64,000 nt of DNA from Desulfuromonadaceae bacterium (GTDB lineage Bacteria > Desulfobacterota > Desulfuromonadia > Geobacterales > Pseudopelobacteraceae), in the NCBI GenBank assembly GCA_028681335.1, contig JAQUIT010000001.1, positions 186,001 through 250,000 on the forward strand. The letters run 5' to 3'. The translations under genes were made by a program, and so were the position numbers. The stretch's first letter is position 1; the number at the start of each line of letters is the position of its first letter. Below, one piece after another: positions 28,216 through 37,401 of this stretch. A model generated the notes under the pieces. The model had not been told where the DNA came from. It did not search any database and was given only the letters and a program-made list of their open reading frames with translations.

Positions 28216-28975
28216 CAGGATCCTCACAAAACGTACCTTTATTATAACACTCACAGCCATGATGCTGTTGGCTGGTGTTGCTGTGTACGCAGCACCGATT
28301 CCGTTCCCATCTCTTAATATTGGTGTCGGTACAGCGACCAAGCCGAACGACGTTGCAGTAACGGTGCAGATCTTCATTCTGCTGACTATCATGTCACTAG
28401 CCCCCGGGCTGCTGATCATGACGACTTCATTCACGCGGATCTCGGTTGTGCTGTCATTCCTGCGTACGGCTATGGGTACCCAGGCAGCTCCGTCCAATCA
28501 GGTTATCCTGGCGTTATCAATGTTTTTGACGTTCTTCATCATGACTCCGGTGTGGCAGCAGATCAACAAGGATGCCTATCAGCCATGGAAGGCACAACAG
28601 ATTAGCCAGGAACAGGCACTGGAGAGGGCCGTCAGGCCTGTGCGTACGTTCATGCTGTCACAAACGAGAGAAAAAGATCTGGCTCTCTTTGTCAGTCTTT
28701 CCAAACTCCCGCGACCAAAAAATGCAGAGGATATACCGACCCTGACGATCATCCCGGCTTTTATGATTTCGGAGCTGAGGACAGCTTTTCAGATCGGTTT
28801 TCTGATCTATATTCCCTTTATTGTTGTAGATATGGTTGTTGCATCTGTCCTTATGTCGATGGGTATGATGATGCTGCCGCCGGTCATGATATCACTTCCT
28901 TTCAAAATCCTGCTCTTTGTTCTTGTTGATGGTTGGGGCCTCGTAATCGGCTCGCTCGTTAAAAGTTTTGGCTAG
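28208..28975 (+). CDS. fliP: Flagellar export apparatus protein FliP
   Basis: ILLTIMSLAPGLLIMTTSFTRISVVLSFLRTAMGTQAAPSNQVILALSMFLTFFIM. Confidence 0.98.
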   Translation: MTSRILTKRTFIITLTAMMLLAGVAVYAAPIPFPSLNIGVGTATKPNDVAVTVQIFILLTIMSLAPGLLIMTTSFTRISVVLSFLRTAMGTQAAPSNQVILALSMFLTFFIMTPVWQQINKDAYQPWKAQQISQEQALERAVRPVRTFMLSQTREKDLALFVSLSKLPRPKNAEDIPTLTIIPAFMISELRTAFQIGFLIYIPFIVVDMVVASVLMSMGMMMLPPVMISLPFKILLFVLVDGWGLVIGSLVKSFG

Positions 28976-28985
28976 GTGACGCCCC

Positions 28986-29255
28986 ATGACTCCCGAATTA
29001 GTCGTACAACTTGCCCGCCGCAGCTTTGAAGCAACGCTGATGCTGGCCGCACCGCTGCTGATCGCCAGCTTGATTATCGGCCTCATCATCAGTGTTTTTC
29101 AGGCTGTTACCTCCATCAACGAGGCAACTCTGGCCTTCGCCCCTAAAATTATCGCTGTTATGGTTGCCATGATCATTTTTTTTCCCTGGATGATGAGCTA
29201 CATGAGCGATTTTACCCGTGAGATATATTCTTTCATTGCAACTATGAGGCGTTAG
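28986..29255 (+). CDS. fliQ: Flagellar export apparatus protein FliQ
   Basis: 89 aa, two TMs: ASLIIGLIISVFQAVTSINEATLAFAPKI. Confidence 0.97.
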   Translation: MTPELVVQLARRSFEATLMLAAPLLIASLIIGLIISVFQAVTSINEATLAFAPKIIAVMVAMIIFFPWMMSYMSDFTREIYSFIATMRR

Positions 29256-29261
29256 CCTCCC

Positions 29262-30056
29262 ATGTTTCCGCTCCTCCCTTTTCCGTCCCCCCGTGAAGTC
29301 ATTTTTTTTATGCTGGTGTTAAGCCGTGTGGCGGGCATTTTTGCCGCGCTGCCTGTTTTTGGCGGACGCGTACTGCCGGTGCGCATCAAGGCGATAACGG
29401 TCTTCATGATTACGCTGGTCTGTTTTCCGACCCTCTCGATTATCGTGCCGCAGGTGCCTCCTGATGTTTTCAGTCTCGCTCTGCTGGCTTTCAGTGAAAT
29501 TATGATAGGGCTGACGCTGGGATTTATTACGCAAATCATTTTTGCGGCAGTTGAATTCAGTGGTCAGATCATCGGCATGCAGATGGGGCTCACCATCTCG
29601 TCAATCATTGATCCGTCCAGAGGCACGCAGGTACAGATAATGTCGGTTGTGCAGACGCTCTTTGCTACCTTGATATTCCTTTCTCTCAATATACATCACC
29701 TCTTTATCCGGGCAATCATGGACAGTTTCAGGGTAATTCCCTTGGGTGGGTGGCATATAAGTGGTGAACTGGTGCATTTTCTTGTCATGCGCACGGCAGA
29801 TATCTTCATTATCGGCATCCGCCTGGCCGCACCGGTCATGGTCGCCCTGCTCCTGACAACAGTAGCACTCGGTATCATGGCCCGTGCCTTCCCGCAGATG
29901 AATATCTTCATGATCAGTCTGCCGCTCAACGTCGGGCTGGGCATGGTAATTCTGGGCATGACACTGACTATCTTCTTCCATGTTCTGGAGGTCTCCTTCG
30001 GGCACCTCTCCGCTCAAATAAATGCACTCTTCCAGCTAATGGCAAAGGGGGGATGA
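29262..30056 (+). CDS. fliR: Flagellar export apparatus protein FliR
   Basis: SRVAGIFAALPVFGGRVLPVRIKAI...FITQIIFAAVEFSGQIIGMQMGLTISSIIDP. Confidence 0.97.
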   Translation: MFPLLPFPSPREVIFFMLVLSRVAGIFAALPVFGGRVLPVRIKAITVFMITLVCFPTLSIIVPQVPPDVFSLALLAFSEIMIGLTLGFITQIIFAAVEFSGQIIGMQMGLTISSIIDPSRGTQVQIMSVVQTLFATLIFLSLNIHHLFIRAIMDSFRVIPLGGWHISGELVHFLVMRTADIFIIGIRLAAPVMVALLLTTVALGIMARAFPQMNIFMISLPLNVGLGMVILGMTLTIFFHVLEVSFGHLSAQINALFQLMAKGG

Positions 30057-31133
30057 CCTACGGGCGAAAGTTCAGATAAGCACTCAAAAACAGAGCAACC
30101 GACCAGTAAGAGGCTGGAGAAATCACGCGAAGACAGTCCTCCGCCGATGAGCCAGATGCTGACGTCATCGCTTACCCTGCTCACCGGTATCGTCAGCCTC
30201 TACATCTTTGGCAGTTTCATGATGGATGGACTCAAACAGAGTACGATCAAGATACTATCGACACTTGGCACGTTTCAGTTTAATGAGTCAAACCTGTATG
30301 TTATGATCGTCAAGCTGTTTGGTACCGTCGTGCTGTTGCTGGCCCCTCTGGTCTTGACAATTATAGCCACTGCCGTATTGTCAAGTATCATACAGGACAA
30401 CGGTAGATTTGAATTCAGAACATCACGGCTGAAAGTAAGTTTCAGTAAACTCAACCCACTGAACGGTTTTGGGCGTCTGTTTAATAAAGATGCTCTGGTT
30501 GAAATGCTGAAGTCTCTTCTCAAACTATTGGTCGTCGCCTGGATCGCCTACGGGGTCGTGCGCGACGAAATGCAGAATATCACCTTTTTGGCCGAGGCTG
30601 ATATTCAGACAATCTTCAACTTCGTCGGTCACATCGCCTTCAAAATTGTTACCCATATCTGCGGTATTATGATTGTCCTTGGTCTGCTAGACATGCTCTA
30701 TGTCAAGTGGCGCTATACAGAAAACCTCAAAATGACCAAGCAGGAGATCAAGGACGAACATAAAGAATCAGATGGAAATCCCGAGTCAAAGAAGAAAGTA
30801 AAGAAAATGCAGTTCCAGATGGCACGTCGCCGCATGACCAAAATTATTCCGCTGGCCGACGTCGTTATCACTAACCCGACCCACTTTGCTGTGGCGCTGA
30901 AGTACGACCGGCAGAAGATGGTGGCGCCTGTCGTTCTTGCCAAAGGGATGGATATCATGGCCGAGGCGATAAAAAAGATCGCCCGTGAACATAGTATCAC
31001 CCTGGTTGAAAACAGATTCCTTGCCCGTGAGCTGTATGATCAGGTCAAGGAGAATGAACCGATACCGGAAGCACTCTACTCAGCCGTTGCCGAAGTGTTG
31101 GCGTATGTCTACAAATTAAAAGGTAGGGTGTAA
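30057..31133 (+). CDS. flhB: Flagellar export switch protein FlhB; N-terminus in frame with fliR and without a standard start codon (ORF track starts at 30147)
   Basis: From 30057: P T G E S S D K H S K T E Q P T S K R L E K S R E D S P P P M S Q M...; autocleavage motif NPTHFAVALKYD. Confidence 0.88.
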   Translation, partial: PTGESSDKHSKTEQPTSKRLEKSREDSPPPMSQMLTSSLTLLTGIVSLYIFGSFMMDGLKQSTIKILSTLGTFQFNESNLYVMIVKLFGTVVLLLAPLVLTIIATAVLSSIIQDNGRFEFRTSRLKVSFSKLNPLNGFGRLFNKDALVEMLKSLLKLLVVAWIAYGVVRDEMQNITFLAEADIQTIFNFVGHIAFKIVTHICGIMIVLGLLDMLYVKWRYTENLKMTKQEIKDEHKESDGNPESKKKVKKMQFQMARRRMTKIIPLADVVITNPTHFAVALKYDRQKMVAPVVLAKGMDIMAEAIKKIAREHSITLVENRFLARELYDQVKENEPIPEALYSAVAEVLAYVYKLKGRV

Positions 31134-31220
31134 ATGGGGTAATCCTCTTGAGTACATGCAACGTGTAGATTTTTGCCGTCTTAGTGGCAGCGTAGCCTTT
31201 TTAATCTCTGTGGGTAAATT

Positions 31221-31240
31221 CCCCGCCCCTTGGGGCGGGG
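31221..31240. repeat. Perfect GC palindrome CCCCGCCCCTTGGGGCGGGG, REP-like or terminator hairpin
   Basis: Sequence AAATTCCCCGCCCCTTGGGGCGGGGTTATTCATTC between flhB and the RND operon. Confidence 0.65.
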
Positions 31241-31377
31241 TTATTCATTCTGGAACAGATATTGCGCCAGGATACTGAATACCTTGGCCGGGCTGAAGGT
31301 GGCATCGCACAGGACTGATTCTCTATACCGCTATGGAGCACTATCCGATAGGTGGTGACGTGATTAAGGAGCATAAA

Positions 31378-32526
31378 ATGAAGCAGATGGCGATACTGAT
31401 ATTTTCTGTAGCGATGATTTTCGCTGTCGGCGCTTGCAGCAAGGGCGACAGTAAAAAAAGTCCGGAGCAGGTTTCCAAGCCACCGGTGGCAGTAGAAGTT
31501 GCTGCGGCAGTGAAATCTGCCGTTTCTGACAGTGTCGAAGTGACAGGCAGCTTGGAACCAAAATTTTCGGTTGATGTAAAAACCCAGATCCCCGGACTTA
31601 TTAAGCAGGTCATGGTGTCAGAATGGGTACATGTGAAAAAAGGTCAACCGCTGATTCGTATTGATGTGGCAGAAACCGAGGCCCAGGTCAAACGGTTTGA
31701 GGCCGGGATTGTTGCTGCCAAAGCAAACCTCACTCAGACACAGGTAGCCGCCAACCGTGCAGAACGTGAGCTTGCCCGTGTCATCAAACTGAAAGAATCC
31801 GGCCTTGCAACTCAGCAGGCTCTTGATGATGCCCGTAGCGAAGCTGCTAGCGCAAAAGCTGTCATCGGGGCGGCAGCGGCACAGATTCATGTCGCCGAGG
31901 AAGAGCTGCGGCAGGGGATGGCTCGCCAAGCAAAAGGGGTGGTTGTCGCACCGATTGACGGGATCATCGCTTTGCGTGATGTTAATGTCGGTGATCTGGC
32001 CAGCGATGCTGCTGCCGGAAAGCCGATCTTTCGCATTGTGGATAATCGCTTGCTGAATTTGACTGTAACCGTTTCATCAACGGATTCCGGACGGATCAAG
32101 GTTGGCCAGCCTCTCGAATTTACGGTGGATTCCTATCCGGGGCGCTTGTTTTCCGGCAGCGTCATGTATGTTAACCCGGAGCTCTCCTCGACGGATCGTT
32201 CATTGAAGGTGATCGCTGAAGTCCGCAACATCCCTGAAATCCTTAAAGGTGGGTTGTTTGCCAAGGGGCGCATTATTGTCGGGACCCGCAATAACGTTCT
32301 GCAGATACCGCGCAGTGCTATCGGAAACTTTGACCTGCAGGGAAGAAGGGGGAGTCTGTTTGTCGTTGAAAACGGGATTGTCCGGAAACGGGAGATAGTG
32401 AGCGGTGGCGTATATGGCGATATGGTCGAAGTAACTTCCGGGCTGAAAGGCGGCGAGCAGTATGTCGTTCGTGGCGGGTTCAATCTGAAAGATGGCGACA
32501 CCGTTGCGGTCGTAACCCGGAAATAG
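31378..32526 (+). CDS. RND efflux membrane fusion lipoprotein
   Basis: Lipobox VGACSKGD; biotinyl-lipoyl-like motif VKTQIPGLIKQVMVSEWVHVKKGQPLIRID; coiled-coil hairpin. Start reassigned from 31333. Confidence 0.9.
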   Translation: MKQMAILIFSVAMIFAVGACSKGDSKKSPEQVSKPPVAVEVAAAVKSAVSDSVEVTGSLEPKFSVDVKTQIPGLIKQVMVSEWVHVKKGQPLIRIDVAETEAQVKRFEAGIVAAKANLTQTQVAANRAERELARVIKLKESGLATQQALDDARSEAASAKAVIGAAAAQIHVAEEELRQGMARQAKGVVVAPIDGIIALRDVNVGDLASDAAAGKPIFRIVDNRLLNLTVTVSSTDSGRIKVGQPLEFTVDSYPGRLFSGSVMYVNPELSSTDRSLKVIAEVRNIPEILKGGLFAKGRIIVGTRNNVLQIPRSAIGNFDLQGRRGSLFVVENGIVRKREIVSGGVYGDMVEVTSGLKGGEQYVVRGGFNLKDGDTVAVVTRK

Positions 32527-32551
32527 TACATCCCCAGCCTAAGGAAACCTG

Positions 32552-35500
32552 ATGATTCTCTCAAATACCTCAATAAAACGCCCGATCTTTGCCACCGTAA
32601 TGATTCTGGCACTCGTTGTCCTCGGCATTTTCTCCTACCGTCGCCTATCGGTTGAAATGTTTCCGAACGTCGAATTTCCGATTGTTTCCGTTGTGACCAC
32701 GTATGCCGGTGCCTCGCCGGAAACTGTTGAAAGGGAAGTTTCAAAGCGTATTGAGGAAGCGGTCAACCAGATCGCCGGGGTGAAGCATGTCTTCTCAACT
32801 TCACGCGAAGGTGTCTCGACGGTTGTCATTGAATTCCGGCTGGAGGAGAAGGTCAACGATGCAGCTCAGGAGGTGCGGGCCAAAATCTCTTCCATACGAG
32901 GTGTCCTCCCTGACGCCATCGATGAACCGATTATCCAGAAACTGGATTTTAATGCGGCCCCAATTGCAGCCCTTGCCGTTGAATCAACAACGATGACGAC
33001 GCGTGAGCTGACGACACTGGTGGAGAAAAAGATCAAGAAGCGCTTTGAAAGCCTTAGCGGAGTGGGCAAGGTCGATATGGTGGGCGGACAGAAACGTGAG
33101 GTGACCATAAGTCTTGACCCCGCCAGGCTGGACGCCCTCAAGCTGGGAGTCAACGATATCGTCACCGGCATTCGCTCAGAAAACACCAACACGCCGCTGG
33201 GGCGCATCACCAAGGGAACTGCGGAGTACCCCCTTCGTATCGAAGGAAAGCCTGATCGCGCTGACCAGTATCGGGACATGACGATAGCACAGCGGGACGG
33301 CCGTCCAATCCGGCTTGGTGAAGTTGCACAGGTCGTCGACGGTATTGAAGAAAAACGCAAGTTGGCGCTGGTAAACGGCAAACCGGCCATCGGTCTGGAT
33401 ATCTATAAACAGTCAGGTGGCAACCAGGTCGAGCTTGTTGATACGGTAAAGAAGGTTATGAGTAAGGTGCAGAAGGAGCTGCCGCCGGGAGTGACGCTCT
33501 CTCTGGTGCGCGATGGCTCGATCATGACGCGCGAGTCGTTGGCCGACGTCAAGGAAACGTTGATAATCGGCGGCATTCTCACGGTGTTAATTGTCTTCTG
33601 TTTTATCAACTCCTGGCGCTCGACCGTCATTACCGGGGTGACATTGCCGATTTCGGTGATTTCATCTTTCATCATTATGAACGCCCTCGGTATGACGCTC
33701 AACGTTATGACCCTAATGGCTCTGTCACTGGCTATCGGCATGCTCATTGATGACGCCATCGTCGTGCGGGAGAATATTGTCCGTCATTTGGAGATGGGTA
33801 AAGATCATATGGAGGCGGCCAAATTCGGCACGTCCGAGATCGGACTGGCGGTCTTTGCCACCTCCATGTCGATTATTGCGGTATTCATTCCGGTGGCATT
33901 CATGAAGGGGATTGTCGGACGTTTTTTCTACCAGTTCGGTATCAGTGTCGCCTTTGCCGTGCTGGTATCGCTGTTTGTTTCATTCACGCTTGATCCGATG
34001 CTCTCTTCACGCTGGCATGACCCCTCAATTCACCTGCAGGGAAAACGCAGAGGAATAGCCCGCTATCTGGAGACATTCAATGCGTGGTTTGACCGGACGG
34101 CTGATAAATACCGGGGGGCCATCGCCTGGGCTCTCGACCACCGCAAAAGCGTCATGGCGCTTGCGCTTGCGTCATTCATTGCCGGGATTATGATATTTGG
34201 CTCTCTGGAGTCATCATTTATGGCTCCGGAAGATAAAGGAGAGTTTCAAATCTCCTTCAAAACTGCGCCTGACGCGTCCATAGCTGAAACTGAGAACCGC
34301 ATGTTGGCCGTGTTGGCAGCGGTAAAAGTGGCGCCGGAGGTTGCTCACACCTATGCAACGATTGGCGCCGGAGACAGTGGTACCGTGCGTGACGGCCTGC
34401 TGTACGTGAAACTCAAGGAGCGGAAAGAACGGCACAAGAATCAGTTTCTCCTGCAGCGGGAAGTCCGGGAGCGCTTGCAGAAAGTGGCGGGAATCACCTT
34501 TTCGATTGAGGAGGTTGGGCAGATAGGTGGTGCGCAGAAACCGCTCAACGTCAACCTTAAGGGGGATGATCTCACCGTTCTAAAGCAGCTTGGCGCACGT
34601 TTAAAAGAAGAGCTCTACAAGGTGCGCGGCATTGTCGATATATCGATGACACTGGAAAATGATATTCCTGAATACCGTCTGCGGGTTGATCGGGCTAAAG
34701 CGCTGTCGGCCGGGGTTGCCACTAGTGATATTGTTGCCGCAATCAGTCGCCTTGTCGGTGGAGAGGATATTTCAACCTATGACGACGAGGACGGCGACGC
34801 CGTCAACCTGAGGGTACGGCTTCCGGCTTCGCTGCGGCAGAATGCTGCTCAGATTCTTGATCTGAACGTGTCCGTTCCTGACGGCAGCGGCGGCGTCAAG
34901 CTGCTGCCGCTTTCAAGCCTGACCAGTACGGTTATCGCCGCTTCGCCTACGGAGATAAACCGCCGTGATCTGGCTCGTCAGGTTACCGTCAGTGCCAACC
35001 TTGACAGGCTGCCGGTCGGCACGGCGGCCAAGTATGTAGAGGCTGCATCCAAGAAGATCAATATGCCCCCCGGCTATTCAATTAACCTGTCGGGAGAGGC
35101 AGAGGACATGGCCGAATCGTTTGGTTACATGGGTGAATCGCTGTTGTTGGCGGTGCTCTTCGTCTACCTGATTCTGGCGGCCCAGTTTGAATCGTTTTTC
35201 GAACCGCTCGCCATCATGCTCTCCCTACCGCTCTCCATCGTCGGTATGGCCGGTATGCTCAAGCTGACCGGAGATACGATCAATATTATGTCACTGATCG
35301 GCCTGATCATGTTGATGGGCTTGGTGACCAAGAACGCCATCCTGCTCGTTGATTATGCTAAGGTCCTGCAACGGCGTGATGGTCTGGCACGACGGGAAGC
35401 GGTAATTCAGGCCGGGCGTACCCGGCTGCGGCCGATCATCATGACAACGCTGGCAATGATCTTCGGCATGATGCCGTTGTTTCTTGCTCTTGGTGCCGGT

Positions 35501-35650
35501 GCCGAGGGACGTGCACCGATGGCCCGCGCCGTGGTTGGCGGTCTGTTGACGTCAACCCTGTTGACACTGCTGGTAGTGCCGGTCATGTACACGCTGATGG
35601 ATGACCTGGCACAATGGCTGAAACGGAGATGGCGTGGAAATCACGTCTGA
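32552..35650 (+). CDS. RND efflux transporter permease (AcrB/MexF/CusA-like superfamily)
   Basis: 1032 aa; NTSIKRPIFATVMILALVVLGIFSYRRLSVEMFPNVEFP; duplicated TM architecture; LMGLVTKNAILLVDYA. Confidence 0.95.
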   Translation: MILSNTSIKRPIFATVMILALVVLGIFSYRRLSVEMFPNVEFPIVSVVTTYAGASPETVEREVSKRIEEAVNQIAGVKHVFSTSREGVSTVVIEFRLEEKVNDAAQEVRAKISSIRGVLPDAIDEPIIQKLDFNAAPIAALAVESTTMTTRELTTLVEKKIKKRFESLSGVGKVDMVGGQKREVTISLDPARLDALKLGVNDIVTGIRSENTNTPLGRITKGTAEYPLRIEGKPDRADQYRDMTIAQRDGRPIRLGEVAQVVDGIEEKRKLALVNGKPAIGLDIYKQSGGNQVELVDTVKKVMSKVQKELPPGVTLSLVRDGSIMTRESLADVKETLIIGGILTVLIVFCFINSWRSTVITGVTLPISVISSFIIMNALGMTLNVMTLMALSLAIGMLIDDAIVVRENIVRHLEMGKDHMEAAKFGTSEIGLAVFATSMSIIAVFIPVAFMKGIVGRFFYQFGISVAFAVLVSLFVSFTLDPMLSSRWHDPSIHLQGKRRGIARYLETFNAWFDRTADKYRGAIAWALDHRKSVMALALASFIAGIMIFGSLESSFMAPEDKGEFQISFKTAPDASIAETENRMLAVLAAVKVAPEVAHTYATIGAGDSGTVRDGLLYVKLKERKERHKNQFLLQREVRERLQKVAGITFSIEEVGQIGGAQKPLNVNLKGDDLTVLKQLGARLKEELYKVRGIVDISMTLENDIPEYRLRVDRAKALSAGVATSDIVAAISRLVGGEDISTYDDEDGDAVNLRVRLPASLRQNAAQILDLNVSVPDGSGGVKLLPLSSLTSTVIAASPTEINRRDLARQVTVSANLDRLPVGTAAKYVEAASKKINMPPGYSINLSGEAEDMAESFGYMGESLLLAVLFVYLILAAQFESFFEPLAIMLSLPLSIVGMAGMLKLTGDTINIMSLIGLIMLMGLVTKNAILLVDYAKVLQRRDGLARREAVIQAGRTRLRPIIMTTLAMIFGMMPLFLALGAGAEGRAPMARAVVGGLLTSTLLTLLVVPVMYTLMDDLAQWLKRRWRGNHV

Positions 35651-37385
35651 CTCTCCCACGATTCGACTTGACTCGTTTGGCGCTGGCTGTTTTGCCTCTT
35701 CCTGGCGTTTCGACGGTTATGTCAAAACGGTTGTTGCCGAACAGCCCGCTGAGGTAGTCCAAGCTCTTAAACAGGTCGAGCAGGCTGCAGCGTCCGGCCT
35801 GTACGCAGCCGGTTTTGTGGCCTACGAAGCTGGCTCCGCACTTAATCCCGATTTGTCATCTCTTCCATCAACGGAGGGGCTCCCGCTCGTCTGGTTTGCT
35901 ATCTTTTGCGAACGATATGCGGCTGATGCCGCTGCTGCGCTTTCGGACTCGGTTACCACTGTTACGCTAGAACCTCTCAAAAGTGCCGAAGAGTATGGTG
36001 AAGATATCAGCCGCATCCGCGACTACGTAGCCGGTGGCGACTGTTATCAGGTTAATCACACATTTCCTCTAAAAGGCACGTTTAGTGGGGATCTGCTTGA
36101 GTTGTACAAGCGTATCGGCTCTGCGCAGAGGGCCTGTTTTTGCTCTTTTTTCGACATTGGCCGTTACGCCATTCTGTCGGCTTCACCGGAGCTGTTCTTT
36201 TCCCTGAAGAATGGTGTTATTACCACTCGTCCGATGAAGGGAACTGCCCGTCGTGGCCGCTGGGTTGAAGAAGATCTGGCTGCAATCGAGCAACTTCGGG
36301 GCAGCTCCAAGGAAAAAGCTGAAAACCTGATGATCGTAGACCTGTTGCGCAATGACCTTGGGGTTGTGGCCGAGACCGGTTCAGTGTCGGTTGATGAGCT
36401 GTTCGAGGTGGAAACGTATCCGACCGTACACCAGATGACCTCAACCATATCCGCAAAGCTCCGTTCCGGTACCGGTCTTGCGGATGTGTTCAGGGCCCTG
36501 TTTCCGTGCGGTTCAGTGACCGGGGCCCCCAAACGGCGTAGTATGGAGATAATCACGGAGCTCGAAAAAGTGCCGCGTGGTTTATATTGCGGGGCAATCG
36601 GATGCGTGGCTCCCGGCGGTGAAGCAATTTTTTCGGTAGCGATACGCACGCTGCTCGTTGATAGGCATGCCGGCAGTTTGGCGATGGGCGTCGGTAGCGC
36701 GGTTACCTGGGATTCGGATGTGTTATCAGAATATGCCGAATGTCTGACTAAGGGGGCGTTCGTCAATCAGCAGGGGAATGATTTCAGTTTGATTGAAAGC
36801 TTGCGGCTGGAGAATGGCTCCTATTCACATCTGGACAGGCATGTGGCCCGATTGGCGGCTTCGGCGGCACACTTTGGCTTCTGCTGTGATCAGCGTAAGA
36901 TACGGCAGATACTGTCGGCTCATGCTGCCGAAACAGGTGGTGTCCGGAAGGTGCGCCTTCTCCTGTCGGCGGATGGTCGTGTTGACGTCTCTTCGGAGCC
37001 GTTGCCTGATAACCCTGCTGAACTGCGTGCCGCCGTCAGTGATTTTCGTGTGGATTCTTGCGATGTCATGCGCTACCACAAGACCACTCGTCGTGAATTG
37101 CTCGACAGTGCCAGACTGGCGAGACCCGACTGCGATGAGGTGCTGTTGCTTAATGAACATGGACAGGTGACGGAGGGGAGCTACCATACCCTGGTGTTGA
37201 AACTCGATGGGCAGTTACTGACACCGCCGCTCACCTGCGGGCTGCTGCCTGGAGTGCTTCGCGGTGAACTTCTTGAGCGGAGCGTCATTACTGAGCGGAT
37301 CCTGTACCCTCACGACCTTGAAAGCGCTGACGAGCAATGGCTTATAAATTCGGTGCGAGGCTGGCGGCGTTGTATCGTTATTTGA
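35634..37385 (+). CDS. pabB: Fused aminodeoxychorismate synthase component I / aminodeoxychorismate lyase (PabB-PabC)
   Basis: Chorismate-binding motifs (MKGTARRG, NDLGVVAETGSV, FPCGSVTGAPKRRSMEII) followed by NDFSLIESLRLENGSYSHLDRHVARL...NEHGQVTEGSYHTLVLK (class IV aminotransferase fold). GTG start. Confidence 0.92.
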   Translation: MEITSDSPTIRLDSFGAGCFASSWRFDGYVKTVVAEQPAEVVQALKQVEQAAASGLYAAGFVAYEAGSALNPDLSSLPSTEGLPLVWFAIFCERYAADAAAALSDSVTTVTLEPLKSAEEYGEDISRIRDYVAGGDCYQVNHTFPLKGTFSGDLLELYKRIGSAQRACFCSFFDIGRYAILSASPELFFSLKNGVITTRPMKGTARRGRWVEEDLAAIEQLRGSSKEKAENLMIVDLLRNDLGVVAETGSVSVDELFEVETYPTVHQMTSTISAKLRSGTGLADVFRALFPCGSVTGAPKRRSMEIITELEKVPRGLYCGAIGCVAPGGEAIFSVAIRTLLVDRHAGSLAMGVGSAVTWDSDVLSEYAECLTKGAFVNQQGNDFSLIESLRLENGSYSHLDRHVARLAASAAHFGFCCDQRKIRQILSAHAAETGGVRKVRLLLSADGRVDVSSEPLPDNPAELRAAVSDFRVDSCDVMRYHKTTRRELLDSARLARPDCDEVLLLNEHGQVTEGSYHTLVLKLDGQLLTPPLTCGLLPGVLRGELLERSVITERILYPHDLESADEQWLINSVRGWRRCIVI

Positions 37386-37401
37386 AAGGGGAAATGGTGA
37401 A

